Below are positions 8,680-18,376 of a DNA stretch of 36,138 nucleotides, piece after piece; positions within the stretch are counted from its first letter, which is position 1; each line of letters begins with the position of its first letter. Under the pieces are notes generated by a model. The model saw nothing but the letters and a program-made list of their open reading frames with translations. It ran no database searches and was not told the DNA's origin. The DNA comes from Bacteroidales bacterium (GTDB taxonomy: Bacteria; Bacteroidota; Bacteroidia; Bacteroidales; JAADJA01): contig JAGQVE010000042.1 of the NCBI GenBank assembly GCA_020438105.1, positions 1 through 36,138 of the forward strand, written 5' to 3'. The position numbers and the translations under genes were made by a program.

Positions 8680-10332
8680 TCATAAATCTATGTCCAAATT
8701 TTCAGATTTTAACTTTTGTTTTTTTGTATAATAAAACGATAGTCCTATAGAAACCACGGCCAGGACTAACAATGCCAGTACCCTGAAAACCATTTCGATG
8801 CGGGCCAGGTCAATGATAAACAAATAAAAAGCTGCAGCAAACATGGTGGCAAGCGCCAGGTACCTGTATTTAACATTTTTCAAAACCAAACTCAATACGA
8901 AATACACCATTGCAGCTGCAGCCCATGAAATAGTTATATATTGATCGGCAACCAAATGATAAAGCATGAATAAAACCATAAAAAATGCCACCAGTAAATA
9001 GAAATTCCTGATATACTCTGTTTTAATCGTTAACCGTTCCTTTTTCCAGTTAAGTATGCGCGCTGTTGCCAGTGCAGCTATCGAAAACGAAATGTTCATA
9101 CTGTTCATAATGGGTGAAGTTGACAGGTATACCATTAACAGTACCAGGAAAAGAAAGCTATTCATTATAACAATGAATTTGCTTCGGAACCAAATGGCAA
9201 ATGAAACCACCAATAAACTTTGTATCGCCAGCAGGAAATAAGCCCTCGGAAATCCATAAAGCCCATATATGCAAACACTTAATGTTACAAATCCGAATAA
9301 GGCAAAAAGGGCAGCAATGATCTTTCTATTGGTTTTAACCTGCAGGATAAATGCATAAGTAAGGCAATACAAAGCAATAGAACCGGTAATTCCTGCATAG
9401 GCTTCCTTGAAAAAAGTAAGAATGAACAGGGCAATGACAAATGTGAAACCCAATCCGTTTAGAATAATAGAGCTCATAACAAAAGCCTGATTGTTGTCAT
9501 CGGCCTGTTCAGGCAGCAAAGCAACTAATGCAAAAACTGCTGCTGTTAGAAATATATAAATATAACCTGAGAAATGCTGCTTGATGATCATGACTTCATG
9601 CCCCATAAAGGGATCATTAAACAGCCAGATCAGTTGAACCAGATAGGCAAGAATAATCGCCAGGTAAACCAACCTTTTCCATCCAAGCCTGAAAACCATA
9701 ACAGTTGAAGTTATAGCAATGATAAGGGAAACAGGAAGTATTACATGTGTTTTATCGCTTAAAACACCCACCGCTGCAAACATTAAAAGTGCCAGCCCTG
9801 CCAACGTAGTATTTTTATTCCTTAAAGCTATAAAGCCAGCAATAAGAGGGAATATCAGCACCAATAGCAAGGAAATCATTTCGGAGCCGATGAGCGGTTC
9901 AATTGAAAAATAGTGAAGTTTAAGTACGATATAAAAGATCAGAATATAGCCATTAAGGTTCAAAATTCGCGACATGAAGCCATTGGATTTTGTGAGGTAC
10001 CTCGCCAGCAAAAATATACCTGCAACGGCTATGAGTCCGAAAAGTGGTGATACCAGCTTATATCCTATAGCTTGTAAATAAGACACAAAAAAAGTAATCC
10101 CAAAGAAAAGCACAATGTTTCCCAACCATGCCAGTCCGAATTGACCGAAATGTGACTCCAGGCCCGATTCACCTTTATTTCCAAAACTAAAGCCGAAGTT
10201 CAATTCGTTATCGGGTTCTTCAGCTTGATTGGTAATCACCCCTCTATTTTCCAGCCTGGTAATTCTTTGTTCGAGCAGGTTGATCCGTTCAATTAATTGC
10301 TGAACCGACAGAGATTCTGATCCTGAATTCAT
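8680..10332 (-). CDS. DUF2339 polytopic membrane protein
   Basis: The protein has 550 residues. A short heptad-like coiled coil at about 8-35 (VQQLIERINLLEQRITRLE) and a polar linker precede a large membrane domain with many hydrophobic helices through to the C-terminus (for example GLAWLGNIVLFFGITFFVSYL and VLALLVLAVVSIGLSFYY). A coiled coil followed by GxxWLGNIVLFFG is characteristic of DUF2339, a family with no assigned biochemical role that is often found near cell-envelope genes. It follows the NrfD-like gene by 64 nt, but a hairpin lies between them, so it may be transcribed separately. Confidence 0.8.
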   Translation of the reverse strand: MNSGSESLSVQQLIERINLLEQRITRLENRGVITNQAEEPDNELNFGFSFGNKGESGLESHFGQFGLAWLGNIVLFFGITFFVSYLQAIGYKLVSPLFGLIAVAGIFLLARYLTKSNGFMSRILNLNGYILIFYIVLKLHYFSIEPLIGSEMISLLLVLIFPLIAGFIALRNKNTTLAGLALLMFAAVGVLSDKTHVILPVSLIIAITSTVMVFRLGWKRLVYLAIILAYLVQLIWLFNDPFMGHEVMIIKQHFSGYIYIFLTAAVFALVALLPEQADDNNQAFVMSSIILNGLGFTFVIALFILTFFKEAYAGITGSIALYCLTYAFILQVKTNRKIIAALFALFGFVTLSVCIYGLYGFPRAYFLLAIQSLLVVSFAIWFRSKFIVIMNSFLFLVLLMVYLSTSPIMNSMNISFSIAALATARILNWKKERLTIKTEYIRNFYLLVAFFMVLFMLYHLVADQYITISWAAAAMVYFVLSLVLKNVKYRYLALATMFAAAFYLFIIDLARIEMVFRVLALLVLAVVSIGLSFYYTKKQKLKSENLDIDL

Positions 10333-10370
10333 AGCAGTAGATGTTAGTTAGTAAAGAATAAAAACAGTTG

Positions 10371-10387
10371 GATAAGCCGGGCTTATC
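10371..10387 (-). terminator. Palindromic hairpin between NrfD-like and DUF2339 genes
   Basis: GATAAGCC and GGCTTATC flank a single central base. On the minus strand the stem is followed after a few bases by TTTTTATT. It may attenuate or end transcription of the redox operon before the DUF2339 gene. Confidence 0.4.
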
Positions 10388-10396
10388 AAAGAAAGA

Positions 10397-11587
10397 CTAT
10401 TCCTGCACTTTTTTCCAGGGCGGCAAAAGCCAAAGTAAAAAGGCAAGTATCATGAATGGCAGGATTATCCAAACCATCGACCACAACAACCCTTCGGATC
10501 CTGCAATCCTGATTTTATAATCAGTAAAACCGTAAAAACTTTTAGAGAATAATTGACCGCCAATCACCACATTCCAGCGCATGAAAAATATGCCAAACAA
10601 CACAAGCAAACTACTCACAAGATAAATAACCCTGCGGGTGAATTCCTTTGGTTTGTAAAATTGAAGTGTTCCAAGCGCAGCAAGCGGAACCAGCGTTCCC
10701 AACAAAATCTGGAAAATAAAAAATGTTAGAAATAGCGGACCATGCACTAGCAATGATAGAATTTCAAATGATTCTTCTGCTTCGTAAATCCTGTGTATCT
10801 GATCTAAACTTTCAAGTGTAAAATCGATTATGAGAATATAAAAAAGATACTTTGCCACTGTATCCAGTGCTTTCATATCGATCTTTTGCTTTCTGAGATA
10901 GGATACCGCCATGTATATAAACAAAACGAGCGCTATCCCGGAAACCATTGCCGAGAAAAGGAAAATAACCGGCATCATCACCGTTGACCACCATGGATTT
11001 GCCTTTACAGATCCAAAAATAAATCCCACATACCCATGAAGTAAAAATGCAGACGGAATACCTACTACAGTAATAAAATAGCCGATTTTTTCGTCCCACC
11101 TCACTGTTTTCGGACTGATATCAGTTACACCCAGCGAAAGTATTTTATAAAGCTTGGCCTTAAACCCCTTTTCCTGCTTCGACCATATCACCATATCGCG
11201 CCGGTAATCAAACCAAATCTCGAGTAATAGCACCACCATAAGGTACCATAAGTACACAAATCCAAATATCGCCATGGCAGAGGTGGAGTGCGGAGTACTT
11301 AAAATTTCATAAGCCCGCCACGGATGGCCAAGGTGGGTCACAAGGGGCATGGTCGCTACAAGCAGAAATGCCAGTGCTGTTAACAGTGCAAGCTGATAGG
11401 TAGGCTTAAGAACCTTTACATTAAATACCCTTTCGAGCGATGCCAGGATAAACGCCCCTGCCACCAAGCCTGTAATGTAAGGGTAAAGGACTATGAGCAA
11501 ACCCCACTGCAGGTCAAGTTCATTGGGAAAAATATATCCCTGAACCTGCGATAACATGTCGTATAAATATTGATAGTGCTGTTCCAT
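10397..11587 (-). CDS. NrfD/PsrC/HybB-type membrane quinone-site subunit
   Basis: The protein has 396 residues with about nine or ten transmembrane helices (first LLIVLYPYITGLVAGAFILA, last WSMVWIILPFMILAFLLWLL). Length and topology match NrfD-superfamily subunits such as PsrC, HybB and NhcC. These exchange electrons between menaquinone and a periplasmic iron-sulphur partner and have no redox cofactor of their own. The segment THLGHPWRAYEIL with STPHSTSAMAIFGFVYLWY between helices 2 and 3 is characteristic of the group. The start lies 1 nt after the stop of the FeS gene, so the two are almost certainly co-translated. No molybdopterin or hydrogenase large subunit is adjacent. Confidence 0.88.
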   Translation of the reverse strand: MEQHYQYLYDMLSQVQGYIFPNELDLQWGLLIVLYPYITGLVAGAFILASLERVFNVKVLKPTYQLALLTALAFLLVATMPLVTHLGHPWRAYEILSTPHSTSAMAIFGFVYLWYLMVVLLLEIWFDYRRDMVIWSKQEKGFKAKLYKILSLGVTDISPKTVRWDEKIGYFITVVGIPSAFLLHGYVGFIFGSVKANPWWSTVMMPVIFLFSAMVSGIALVLFIYMAVSYLRKQKIDMKALDTVAKYLFYILIIDFTLESLDQIHRIYEAEESFEILSLLVHGPLFLTFFIFQILLGTLVPLAALGTLQFYKPKEFTRRVIYLVSSLLVLFGIFFMRWNVVIGGQLFSKSFYGFTDYKIRIAGSEGLLWSMVWIILPFMILAFLLWLLPPWKKVQE

Positions 11588-11588
11588 A

Positions 11589-12356
11589 TTATCTTACCTC
11601 CCCGCTTAATGCATTATAATAAAGTTTACTTCCGGTATTAAGGTGTGGCTTGAGCACCAGGCAGGTGTGATTTTTCATAAACTTAACAAGCTCACCGTCC
11701 TTATCATTTAAGTCACCCAAAATGCGGGCATGTGTCGGACAAACCTCCACACAAGCAGTGGTTTTGCCTTTGCTTATGCGATGGTAGCAAAGTGTGCACT
11801 TGTCAACCACATTTTTCTCAGGATGAATATACCGGCATCCGTATGGGCAGGCCTGAACACAATATCTGCATCCGATACAATAACTTTCATCCACCAAAAC
11901 AACTCCATCAGGTGTATCGTAGGTTGCCCCAACAGGACAAGCCTGAACACAAGGAGATTTGTGACAGTGATTACACATCTTTGGAACAAAGAATGATTTG
12001 AAAATTTCATCATCCGGAACGATTTGTTCAAAACCATCGATCCCTCCGTTGGGAGATTCAACCTGAACCGTTCCATCATTTTTAATAGTATACTGCTCAA
12101 CCCATGTTCTGAAATAGAAAGGCTCGCGGGGAACATTGTTTTCTGTTTTGCAGGCATTGGCACAGCGGCCGCAACCGATACATTTTTCAATATCAATACC
12201 ATATCCCCACCACGGTTTTGTAGGGTCGGTAGGCTGCTCCGATGCAAAGATCACAGCATTGAACGGATTGACAATTCCGGTTGCCAGCAAACCTCCGGCT
12301 GCTGCAGCGGCTTTTATAAAGTTTCGTCTCGACTGATTTACTCTGTTATGTCCCAT
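11589..12356 (-). CDS. Tat-exported 4x[4Fe-4S] ferredoxin-like electron-transfer subunit
   Basis: The protein has 255 residues. The N-terminus QSRRNFIKAAAAAGG is a clear twin-arginine signal (S-R-R-x-F-I-K), so the folded cluster protein goes to the periplasm. Four cysteine groups follow as in DmsB/PsrB/NrfC: CIGCGRCANAC; CNHCHKSPCVQACP; CIGCRYCVQACP; and CTLC with an 11-residue gap to CVEVCP. Each cluster has all four cysteines. It should pass electrons between the cytochrome c and the NrfD-like protein. Its start overlaps the end of the cytochrome gene by 19 nt, and its stop is 1 nt from the NrfD-like start. Confidence 0.93.
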   Translation of the reverse strand: MGHNRVNQSRRNFIKAAAAAGGLLATGIVNPFNAVIFASEQPTDPTKPWWGYGIDIEKCIGCGRCANACKTENNVPREPFYFRTWVEQYTIKNDGTVQVESPNGGIDGFEQIVPDDEIFKSFFVPKMCNHCHKSPCVQACPVGATYDTPDGVVLVDESYCIGCRYCVQACPYGCRYIHPEKNVVDKCTLCYHRISKGKTTACVEVCPTHARILGDLNDKDGELVKFMKNHTCLVLKPHLNTGSKLYYNALSGEVR

Positions 12357-12787
12357 GGTAAGTGCGGATTATGACATTCAATACATTTCTTTTCGGGGTA
12401 GTGCTCTTTCAAATCAATTTGCGCCAATTTTTTTTCACGGTTAAAATTGCGCTGATGGCATAAACCGCAAAATTCACGTTGATCAGGCACCAGGAGCCTT
12501 GATGAATCGGGTTCCTCGTAATGGGCAAAACCCGGACCATGACAGGTTTCACAGGATAAACCGGCATGCATGTCGGATTCCATTTCCATAACATAATCTT
12601 CATGACACTCGTTGCAGGCATCCTTATCGGCATATTGAAGTGGTTTTTCTGCATTTTCAACAATGGAATTAAAGCGATAATGACCTGCTTCTCCGAAAGA
12701 TTCGGGAACTACAAGGTGCCGCCCAACCAGAAAAAGTACGATAAAGATTGCAAAAAGCGGAATCAAAGTTTTTAATTGTGGAGGCAT
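12338..12787 (-). CDS. Membrane-anchored tetraheme cytochrome c
   Basis: The protein has 149 residues. A single hydrophobic helix (about 7-25, TLIPLFAIFIVLFLVGRHLV) acts as signal anchor, with the rest in the periplasm. There are four CxxCH heme c sites: CNECH, CETCH, CGLCH and CIECH, with extra histidines (DMHAG, AHYEE, EHYPE, NPH) as possible distal ligands. It is compact like cytochrome c3/NapC-type domains, but I cannot assign a named family. It is first in a three-gene operon with the FeS and NrfD-like subunits and overlaps the FeS gene by 19 nt. The likely role is electron entry or exit at the periplasmic face. Confidence 0.9.
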   Translation of the reverse strand: MPPQLKTLIPLFAIFIVLFLVGRHLVVPESFGEAGHYRFNSIVENAEKPLQYADKDACNECHEDYVMEMESDMHAGLSCETCHGPGFAHYEEPDSSRLLVPDQREFCGLCHQRNFNREKKLAQIDLKEHYPEKKCIECHNPHLPWDITE

Positions 12788-13091
12788 AGGATACTGGATT
12801 GATTGTTTCGTAAATTTAAATCTCTACATATGTCAATGTCAAAATTTCAGATATGATATAAAACAGTTTTTCACTATCAATAAAGATTCTAAATAGAAGT
12901 GATATCAATAATAACAGTAAATTCAGCCTATACAGAAGATGCTTTTTGAAAAATCAATTTTAACAGTAATATCGCATTCGAAAGTAAACCGATAATTAAA
13001 TAATGAACTAATAATTCCCAAGTACCTGTAACCTGAAGGCGGCCTGCTCGTCATATTTTTATTACAACTACCATTTTAAACCATTTGAACT
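12788..13091. other. 304-bp divergent intergenic region
   Basis: AT-rich spacer between the minus-strand cytochrome operon and the plus-strand permease gene. It must hold both promoters, but I find no exact TAnnTTTG -7 match on either strand, no terminator-like hairpin and no convincing small ORF. Confidence 0.5.
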
Positions 13092-15515
13092 ATGTTAACG
13101 AACCTCATCAAATACAGTCTGAGGGCATTAAAACGTCAGAAAGCCTACGTTTTGATAAATATCCTTGGCCTGTCAATCGGCCTTACCTGCAGCCTCATCA
13201 TTGCTATTTTCATCCGCTATGAACTCAGTTACGACCAATACAACGAATACAAGGATCAGATTTACCGGGTGATCCTTCATGGTAAGATCAGCGGGCAGGA
13301 AGTGCAGGTTACATCAACGGCATCTCCTATCGGGCCTACTATGGTGAACGAATTTCCGGAAGTAGAAAATTACCTTCGCATCAACGGCTGGGGCGAAACC
13401 ATCATCAAATACAATGACATTCCTTTTACTGAAGATGCTTTTATTGAGGCCGATTCGTCCTTTTTCGACTTTTTTTCCATTCCGCTTTTGCAGGGCCAGA
13501 AAAAATATGTACTCAATGAACCTCATACCATTGTTCTTTCGGAAAGCACGGCCAAGAAGATTTTTGGAGATGAAAACCCGGTAAATAAAATGCTGAAGGT
13601 GAGCAACGACAGTGTGCTTTACCGGGTTACCGGGGTGATGGCCGACATACCTGCAAACACGCATTTTGATGCAAATATGATTGGTTCGTTTATGACCAAT
13701 CCACGCGCCAGCGACGATCAGTGGCTTTCCAACAGCTTTGATACCTATGTTATGCTTCATCATGATACGGACCCAAAAAAAGTAGATGATCGATTTAAGG
13801 GGATGATTGAAAAATACGTTGGCCCAATAATTACAAAATATTTCGGGATTACGCTTGATGAGTTCCGAAGCCAGGGCAATAAGTATAATATGTACCTGCA
13901 AAGTCTTACAGATATCCACCTCAACCCTGAAATTGAACAAGAACTAAAAGCGGCCAACGATCCGAAATATTTATGGATCTTCGGTAGTATCGGCTTGTTG
14001 ATAATCATTATTGCTTCCATCAATTTTATGAATTTGTCAACGGCCCAGGCCTCCAAAAGGGCCAAGGAAGTTGGGATTAAAAAGGTAAGTGGTTCCACCC
14101 GAAGTTTGCTGATTGGTCAGTTTTTGATGGAAACGTTAATGCTTTCATTCATAGCGCTATTAATTACCATCATTATCACCGAAATAGTCCTGCCATACTT
14201 CAATAGCATGCTCGGAACCGATTTGCATGTTGGCTATATCAGTCATTGGTATACCATTCCTATTTTGATAGCAGCAACTGCCTTCATTGGTTTGATCGCC
14301 GGCAGTTATCCGGCTTTTTACCTGTCATCCTTTAACCCTTATATGGTGCTCAAGGGCTTACGAACAAAACAAGGACGTGGCATTAAACTCAGAAGTGTGC
14401 TGGTGATTTTACAATTTGCCATATCGATTGTACTGATCATTGGGACCCTGATCATGTTCAGGCAGATCAATTTTATGCTTACCCGTGATCTTGGCTTCGA
14501 TAAGGAACAGGTATTTGTGATCCGCAGGGCTTTTGCCATCGGAAGTCATACGCAAAGTTTTAAAGATGACATCCGCAAAATTCCAGGAGTGCTTAATGTA
14601 GCCACTTCCACAGCTGTTCCCGGTCATAACAATAACAATAACGGTTATGCGGTAAAAGGCCGCGAAGAGGAATCTTTTCTTTTGCAAACCAATTGGGTAG
14701 ACTATGAATACTTTGAGACTTACGGTTTAAAAATAGCTTCAGGCAGGTTTTTCGACAAATCCTATTCAACTGACAAAGATGCTTGTATCATTAATGAAAA
14801 TGCTGTGAAAAGCTTCATTTTCAATGATCCCTTTTCAGTAAAATTTATCAACCGGGATGATGACACAGGTGAAACCACCTATATGCCTGTGATCGGTGTG
14901 GTTAAAGATTTTCATTTTGAATCGCTGCGATCTGGAATTAATCCGTACCTCATGCGGTTTAAAAATGAGGATATACATTGGGGCTATATTAGCATAAAGC
15001 TTGCGCCCAGTGCCAATGCCAGCACGATCAGTGAAATAGAAAATGTTTGGGGTTCTTATACCAACAATGATCCCATGCAATCCTTTTTTATGGACAAGGA
15101 TTTCGAGCGGATGTATCGTGAAGAAAAACAAAATGCAAAGCTATCGATCCTTTTCACGATTCTTGCCATATTTATTGCATCACTCGGATTGTACGGACTT
15201 ACAGCGTTTACCGTTCAGCAGCGCACCAAGGAGATCGGCGTTAGAAAAACTTTTGGAGCCTCCATTTTTAATATCTGGAGTTTGGTAGCAAAGGAGATCC
15301 TCATCCTGATCGCCATATCAACGGCGCTTGCCTGGCCATTGGTGTATTGGGTTGCCAGCAACTGGCTTCAGAATTATTATTATCGCATCACACTTCAACC
15401 CACCGACTTCCTCATTGGATTTCTGGTGGCCATCGTCATCGCACTGATCACCATCAGCCACCGGACCATAAAAACCGCCTTGATAAATCCATCGGATTCA
15501 TTGAGGTATGAATAG
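13092..15515 (+). CDS. MacB/FtsX-family ABC transporter permease
   Basis: The protein has 807 residues with the duplicated layout of large Bacteroidota FtsX-like permeases: TM1 (about 20-42, LINILGLSIGLTCSLIIAIF), a MacB-type periplasmic domain, three TMs (about 295-420), a fourth single TM (about 437-460), a second periplasmic domain, and three final TMs (about 690-800). LTAFTVQQRTKEIGVRKTFGAS before the last helices and AKEVGIKKVSGS are the coupling segments typical of the family. Such proteins move or release substrates from the outer face of the inner membrane by mechanotransmission. No ATPase gene is adjacent, which is common in this phylum, so substrate and partner are unknown. Confidence 0.9.
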   Translation: MLTNLIKYSLRALKRQKAYVLINILGLSIGLTCSLIIAIFIRYELSYDQYNEYKDQIYRVILHGKISGQEVQVTSTASPIGPTMVNEFPEVENYLRINGWGETIIKYNDIPFTEDAFIEADSSFFDFFSIPLLQGQKKYVLNEPHTIVLSESTAKKIFGDENPVNKMLKVSNDSVLYRVTGVMADIPANTHFDANMIGSFMTNPRASDDQWLSNSFDTYVMLHHDTDPKKVDDRFKGMIEKYVGPIITKYFGITLDEFRSQGNKYNMYLQSLTDIHLNPEIEQELKAANDPKYLWIFGSIGLLIIIIASINFMNLSTAQASKRAKEVGIKKVSGSTRSLLIGQFLMETLMLSFIALLITIIITEIVLPYFNSMLGTDLHVGYISHWYTIPILIAATAFIGLIAGSYPAFYLSSFNPYMVLKGLRTKQGRGIKLRSVLVILQFAISIVLIIGTLIMFRQINFMLTRDLGFDKEQVFVIRRAFAIGSHTQSFKDDIRKIPGVLNVATSTAVPGHNNNNNGYAVKGREEESFLLQTNWVDYEYFETYGLKIASGRFFDKSYSTDKDACIINENAVKSFIFNDPFSVKFINRDDDTGETTYMPVIGVVKDFHFESLRSGINPYLMRFKNEDIHWGYISIKLAPSANASTISEIENVWGSYTNNDPMQSFFMDKDFERMYREEKQNAKLSILFTILAIFIASLGLYGLTAFTVQQRTKEIGVRKTFGASIFNIWSLVAKEILILIAISTALAWPLVYWVASNWLQNYYYRITLQPTDFLIGFLVAIVIALITISHRTIKTALINPSDSLRYE

Positions 15516-15563
15516 AAATAAAAAGAATTGATCTCAAGTTAGAACCTTGATAACGATAATCGA

Positions 15564-17060
15564 CTATTTGCTTTTCACAAATTTGCACTGATCAATAGCG
15601 CCCCTTTTGGAAGACGCCTGCAGCATATACACTCCGGGCTTTAACGCCGAAATGTCAATTACTGTTTGGCTTTCATTGCCTGTAATTTCCATTTGAAGTA
15701 CAATTTGCCCGCTGGAATTGATCACATCAATATTAATAACATCGAGCCCTTTTAAATTAACCCTGATTTCTGATGAGGCTGGGTTGGGACTTAATCTTTG
15801 CTGAAATACAATATGGTCATCCACCAATGTGCATGGGTCAATAAATACCTCAACCACCTCAGATGCTGCTTCACAGTTTGGTGAAGTTTCTGTAACAACA
15901 ACGCTTCCATCGCCCGTCATTCCCCATTGAACCATAATTTCAGAAGTTCCGGCTCCATTAATTATATCTCCGCCAGTAACCTCCCATTGATACGAATTTT
16001 CTGCTATATCATCAGTAAAATAAGTTTCTGTGTGGCCCGTGCACACCGTATCAGGCCCCTGGACTGCAGGTGCAGGAAGTGAAAACACAGTAATGAAATC
16101 GGTCATAATTAAGTTGTTTGAACCAGAACCATTCGTAACCTCCAGCGTTACATCATAAGTTCCTTCAGAATTATAAGAAACAACCGGATTCTGTTCGGTT
16201 GATGATGCTGGTTCTCCACCTTCAAATGTCCACAACCACGATTCCGGATTTCCGGTTGATTCATCCATAAATGCGATCGATTCACCGGCGCATATTTCCG
16301 TAGCATCAGCACTAAACGCAGCTATCAACACAGCAGGTGGCCTAACGGCAAGTGTACCTGTCCATATGCCCACCGAGCCAACCAAAGTATTGGCACCTGT
16401 GGAAAGATCGATAGTCCATAATTCATTATCGAAAGTAAATACATTATAGGAGGTCATATACATGGTTTCCGTTTGGGGATCAAAATCAAGCCCATGATGC
16501 GGAAGGCCGGAAACCGCTGTATTGAAATCACCAATATAGGTCGCCTGACCTGTTGTTTTATCTATGGAGTAAAATTTTCGTACCAGGTAAATTCCATACA
16601 TCTGACCGGTATTGTCAAAAGCAATTCCAACCAGCCCGTCTTCAACAGCTCCCGTTCCTATCAATGTCGTTTCGCCGGTTTCCGTATTTAGCGTTAACAG
16701 GGAACTGTTATTCCCATCGGTACTGCATACATACATAGTTCCATCCGTGGGATCGCAGGCCATTCCTGTCCAGAACTCTGAGCCGGTTGGCGGCAATGTT
16801 GCCACTAATGTTGAACTTGCATTTGTGGTATCCAATATATACAAACCATTATCAATTCCGCTTATGACAAATAAAACTCCTTCTTTATTAAAGTCTGAGG
16901 CGCCTATCTGGTTAAGGGTAGTGCCAATGAATGTTGCATTGGTAGGATTGGTCAAATCACGCTTATAAAATTCGCCAAATGCATTGGGAGTAAAGCCAAC
17001 CTGAGCAAGTAGCCAAACTGATTGAAAAACAAAAAATAGAATTACTGATGCCTTTTTCAT
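15564..17060 (-). CDS. Secreted PKD-domain protein with T9SS type A sorting domain
   Basis: The protein has 498 residues. A signal peptide (about 1-20, ending LLAQ) is followed by a repetitive beta-rich region (about 30-235; GLYILDTT, GTMYVCSTDG, GQMYGIYLV, ETMYMTSYN) that looks like propeller blades. A PKD domain follows (about 250-330; SWLWTFEGGEPASSTEQNP, SYNSEGTYDVTLEV), then an Ig-like segment (QGPDTVCTGHTETY). The C-terminal 75 residues are a type A sorting domain (RLSPNPASSEIRV ... DISALKPGVYMLQ ... CKFVKSK). It is secreted by the type IX system and probably attached to the cell surface. No catalytic motif is visible. It diverges from the AraC-type regulator gene, which might control it. 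Confidence 0.88.
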   Translation of the reverse strand: MKKASVILFFVFQSVWLLAQVGFTPNAFGEFYKRDLTNPTNATFIGTTLNQIGASDFNKEGVLFVISGIDNGLYILDTTNASSTLVATLPPTGSEFWTGMACDPTDGTMYVCSTDGNNSSLLTLNTETGETTLIGTGAVEDGLVGIAFDNTGQMYGIYLVRKFYSIDKTTGQATYIGDFNTAVSGLPHHGLDFDPQTETMYMTSYNVFTFDNELWTIDLSTGANTLVGSVGIWTGTLAVRPPAVLIAAFSADATEICAGESIAFMDESTGNPESWLWTFEGGEPASSTEQNPVVSYNSEGTYDVTLEVTNGSGSNNLIMTDFITVFSLPAPAVQGPDTVCTGHTETYFTDDIAENSYQWEVTGGDIINGAGTSEIMVQWGMTGDGSVVVTETSPNCEAASEVVEVFIDPCTLVDDHIVFQQRLSPNPASSEIRVNLKGLDVINIDVINSSGQIVLQMEITGNESQTVIDISALKPGVYMLQASSKRGAIDQCKFVKSK

Positions 17061-17079
17061 TTTTAAATTTTTATTATTT

Positions 17080-17087
17080 CAAAGGTA
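17080..17087 (-). promoter_or_regulatory. Predicted -7 element of the PKD/T9SS protein gene
   Basis: On the minus strand TACCTTTG matches TAnnTTTG exactly, 19 nt upstream of the ATG at 17060. A -33 element at standard spacing is not obvious. Confidence 0.4.
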
Positions 17088-17137
17088 AGGAATAAAAACT
17101 TAAAGCTTTCAGAGGCAACATAAAATATAAATGTCTT

Positions 17138-17145
17138 TATATTTG
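17138..17145 (+). promoter_or_regulatory. Predicted -7 element of the AraC-type regulator gene
   Basis: TATATTTG matches TAnnTTTG exactly, 29 nt before the ATG at 17175. With the minus-strand element at 17080-17087 it forms a compact divergent promoter pair. Confidence 0.4.
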
Positions 17146-17174
17146 CATTTCGTCCAAAACAACCAACAATAAAA

Positions 17175-18302
17175 ATGAATCTCCTTCTTATCAGTGCAAT
17201 ATTGCTTTCGTTTGGCTCTTCGGCAGCAATTTTTCTCAGAAAGAAAAATAAAACAACTGCTGACACTGTACTGGCCATTTGGCTCATTTTTCTTGGCCTG
17301 GATTATTTAAGAAGTTATTTCATTTTTGAGAAAGACATCCTGTTTTTGCTTGGTTTTGGATACACCCTTCCGGCATTGAATGCGCCCTTTTTATTTGTGT
17401 ATGTTTATTTTCTCACCTCGCCAAAAGCCAAATTCAATCCGAAGAAGTTGCTGCACCTGATACCTTTTGTTTTGTATAATCTTTACCTCGCCTCGTTTCT
17501 CTATTTTAAATCGCCAGCGGAACGATACGATTTCTTTCATGAAACCTCTTTAGCCGACAGGCCCTTGCTTTTCAAAATATTTGAAGGATTGATGATCATT
17601 ATTATGCCCGTTTATGTAGTGGGAATTGTTAGATATCTGCGAAAACATCTTCAGGATCTGCGGAACCGTTTTTCATGTCGTGATAAAATTGATCTGAGTT
17701 GGGTTAATTATTTATTGATCAGTGTAGTTGTACTATGGACCGTGATTATTGTAACTAAAATTGTTACCGGTTATTACAACGATATGAAATACAATGACAC
17801 CCTGCTAACGATGTACTATTTTGAGCTGATAATCATTGTAATTATCGGCTATTTTGGATTTCATCAGGAGGTTATTTTAGGCAAATTTTACGATCCGAAT
17901 ATAAAGGATAAGCAGGTAAAAAAATACTCCTCTTCCGGCTTGTCAGAAGATGGGGCTGACCTGGCAAGGACCAAACTCATTAATTTTATGGATCAGGAAA
18001 AACCATACCTGATAAGCGACCTTACCCTGGATAAACTCTCGGAGATGGTTCATATCCCTGCGCATCATATTTCACAAGTGATCAATGATAAGTTGGATAA
18101 GAATTTTTATGAATTTGTTAACCATTACCGGGTGAAAGAGGTGAAAAGATTAATTGAAGAAAACCACGGAGAAAAGTATACTTTATTATCAATCGCACAC
18201 GATAGTGGTTTTAATTCCAAGTCGACTTTTAATAGTATTTTTAAAAAATACACCCACCTCACACCCAAAGAATATATGAATCAGGTGAATTTACGAAATT
18301 GA
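17175..18302 (+). CDS. Membrane-bound AraC-family transcriptional regulator
   Basis: The protein has 375 residues. About seven transmembrane helices occupy residues 1-235 (from LLLISAILLSFGSSAAIFL to YYFELIIIVIIGYFGF). After a linker comes a C-terminal AraC-type double helix-turn-helix (about 270-372) with LSEMVHIPAHHISQVIN for the first HTH and SIAHDSGFNSKSTFNSIFKKYTH plus LTPKEYM for the second. Regulators of this build in Bacteroidota sense an unknown signal through the membrane part. It is divergent from a T9SS protein gene and 165 nt upstream of a response regulator; regulation of either is inference. Confidence 0.9.
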   Translation: MNLLLISAILLSFGSSAAIFLRKKNKTTADTVLAIWLIFLGLDYLRSYFIFEKDILFLLGFGYTLPALNAPFLFVYVYFLTSPKAKFNPKKLLHLIPFVLYNLYLASFLYFKSPAERYDFFHETSLADRPLLFKIFEGLMIIIMPVYVVGIVRYLRKHLQDLRNRFSCRDKIDLSWVNYLLISVVVLWTVIIVTKIVTGYYNDMKYNDTLLTMYYFELIIIVIIGYFGFHQEVILGKFYDPNIKDKQVKKYSSSGLSEDGADLARTKLINFMDQEKPYLISDLTLDKLSEMVHIPAHHISQVINDKLDKNFYEFVNHYRVKEVKRLIEENHGEKYTLLSIAHDSGFNSKSTFNSIFKKYTHLTPKEYMNQVNLRN

Positions 18303-18376
18303 TCAAATTCTTTGACATCCAACCTTATTTAACTACCTGTCAACAACTTGCATCATTATATCTCAATTCCCGGAAA

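Noticed and set aside
13092..15515. Orphan ABC permease as an unusual system
   Set aside because: Large FtsX/MacB-like permeases without an adjacent ATPase gene are common in Bacteroidota.
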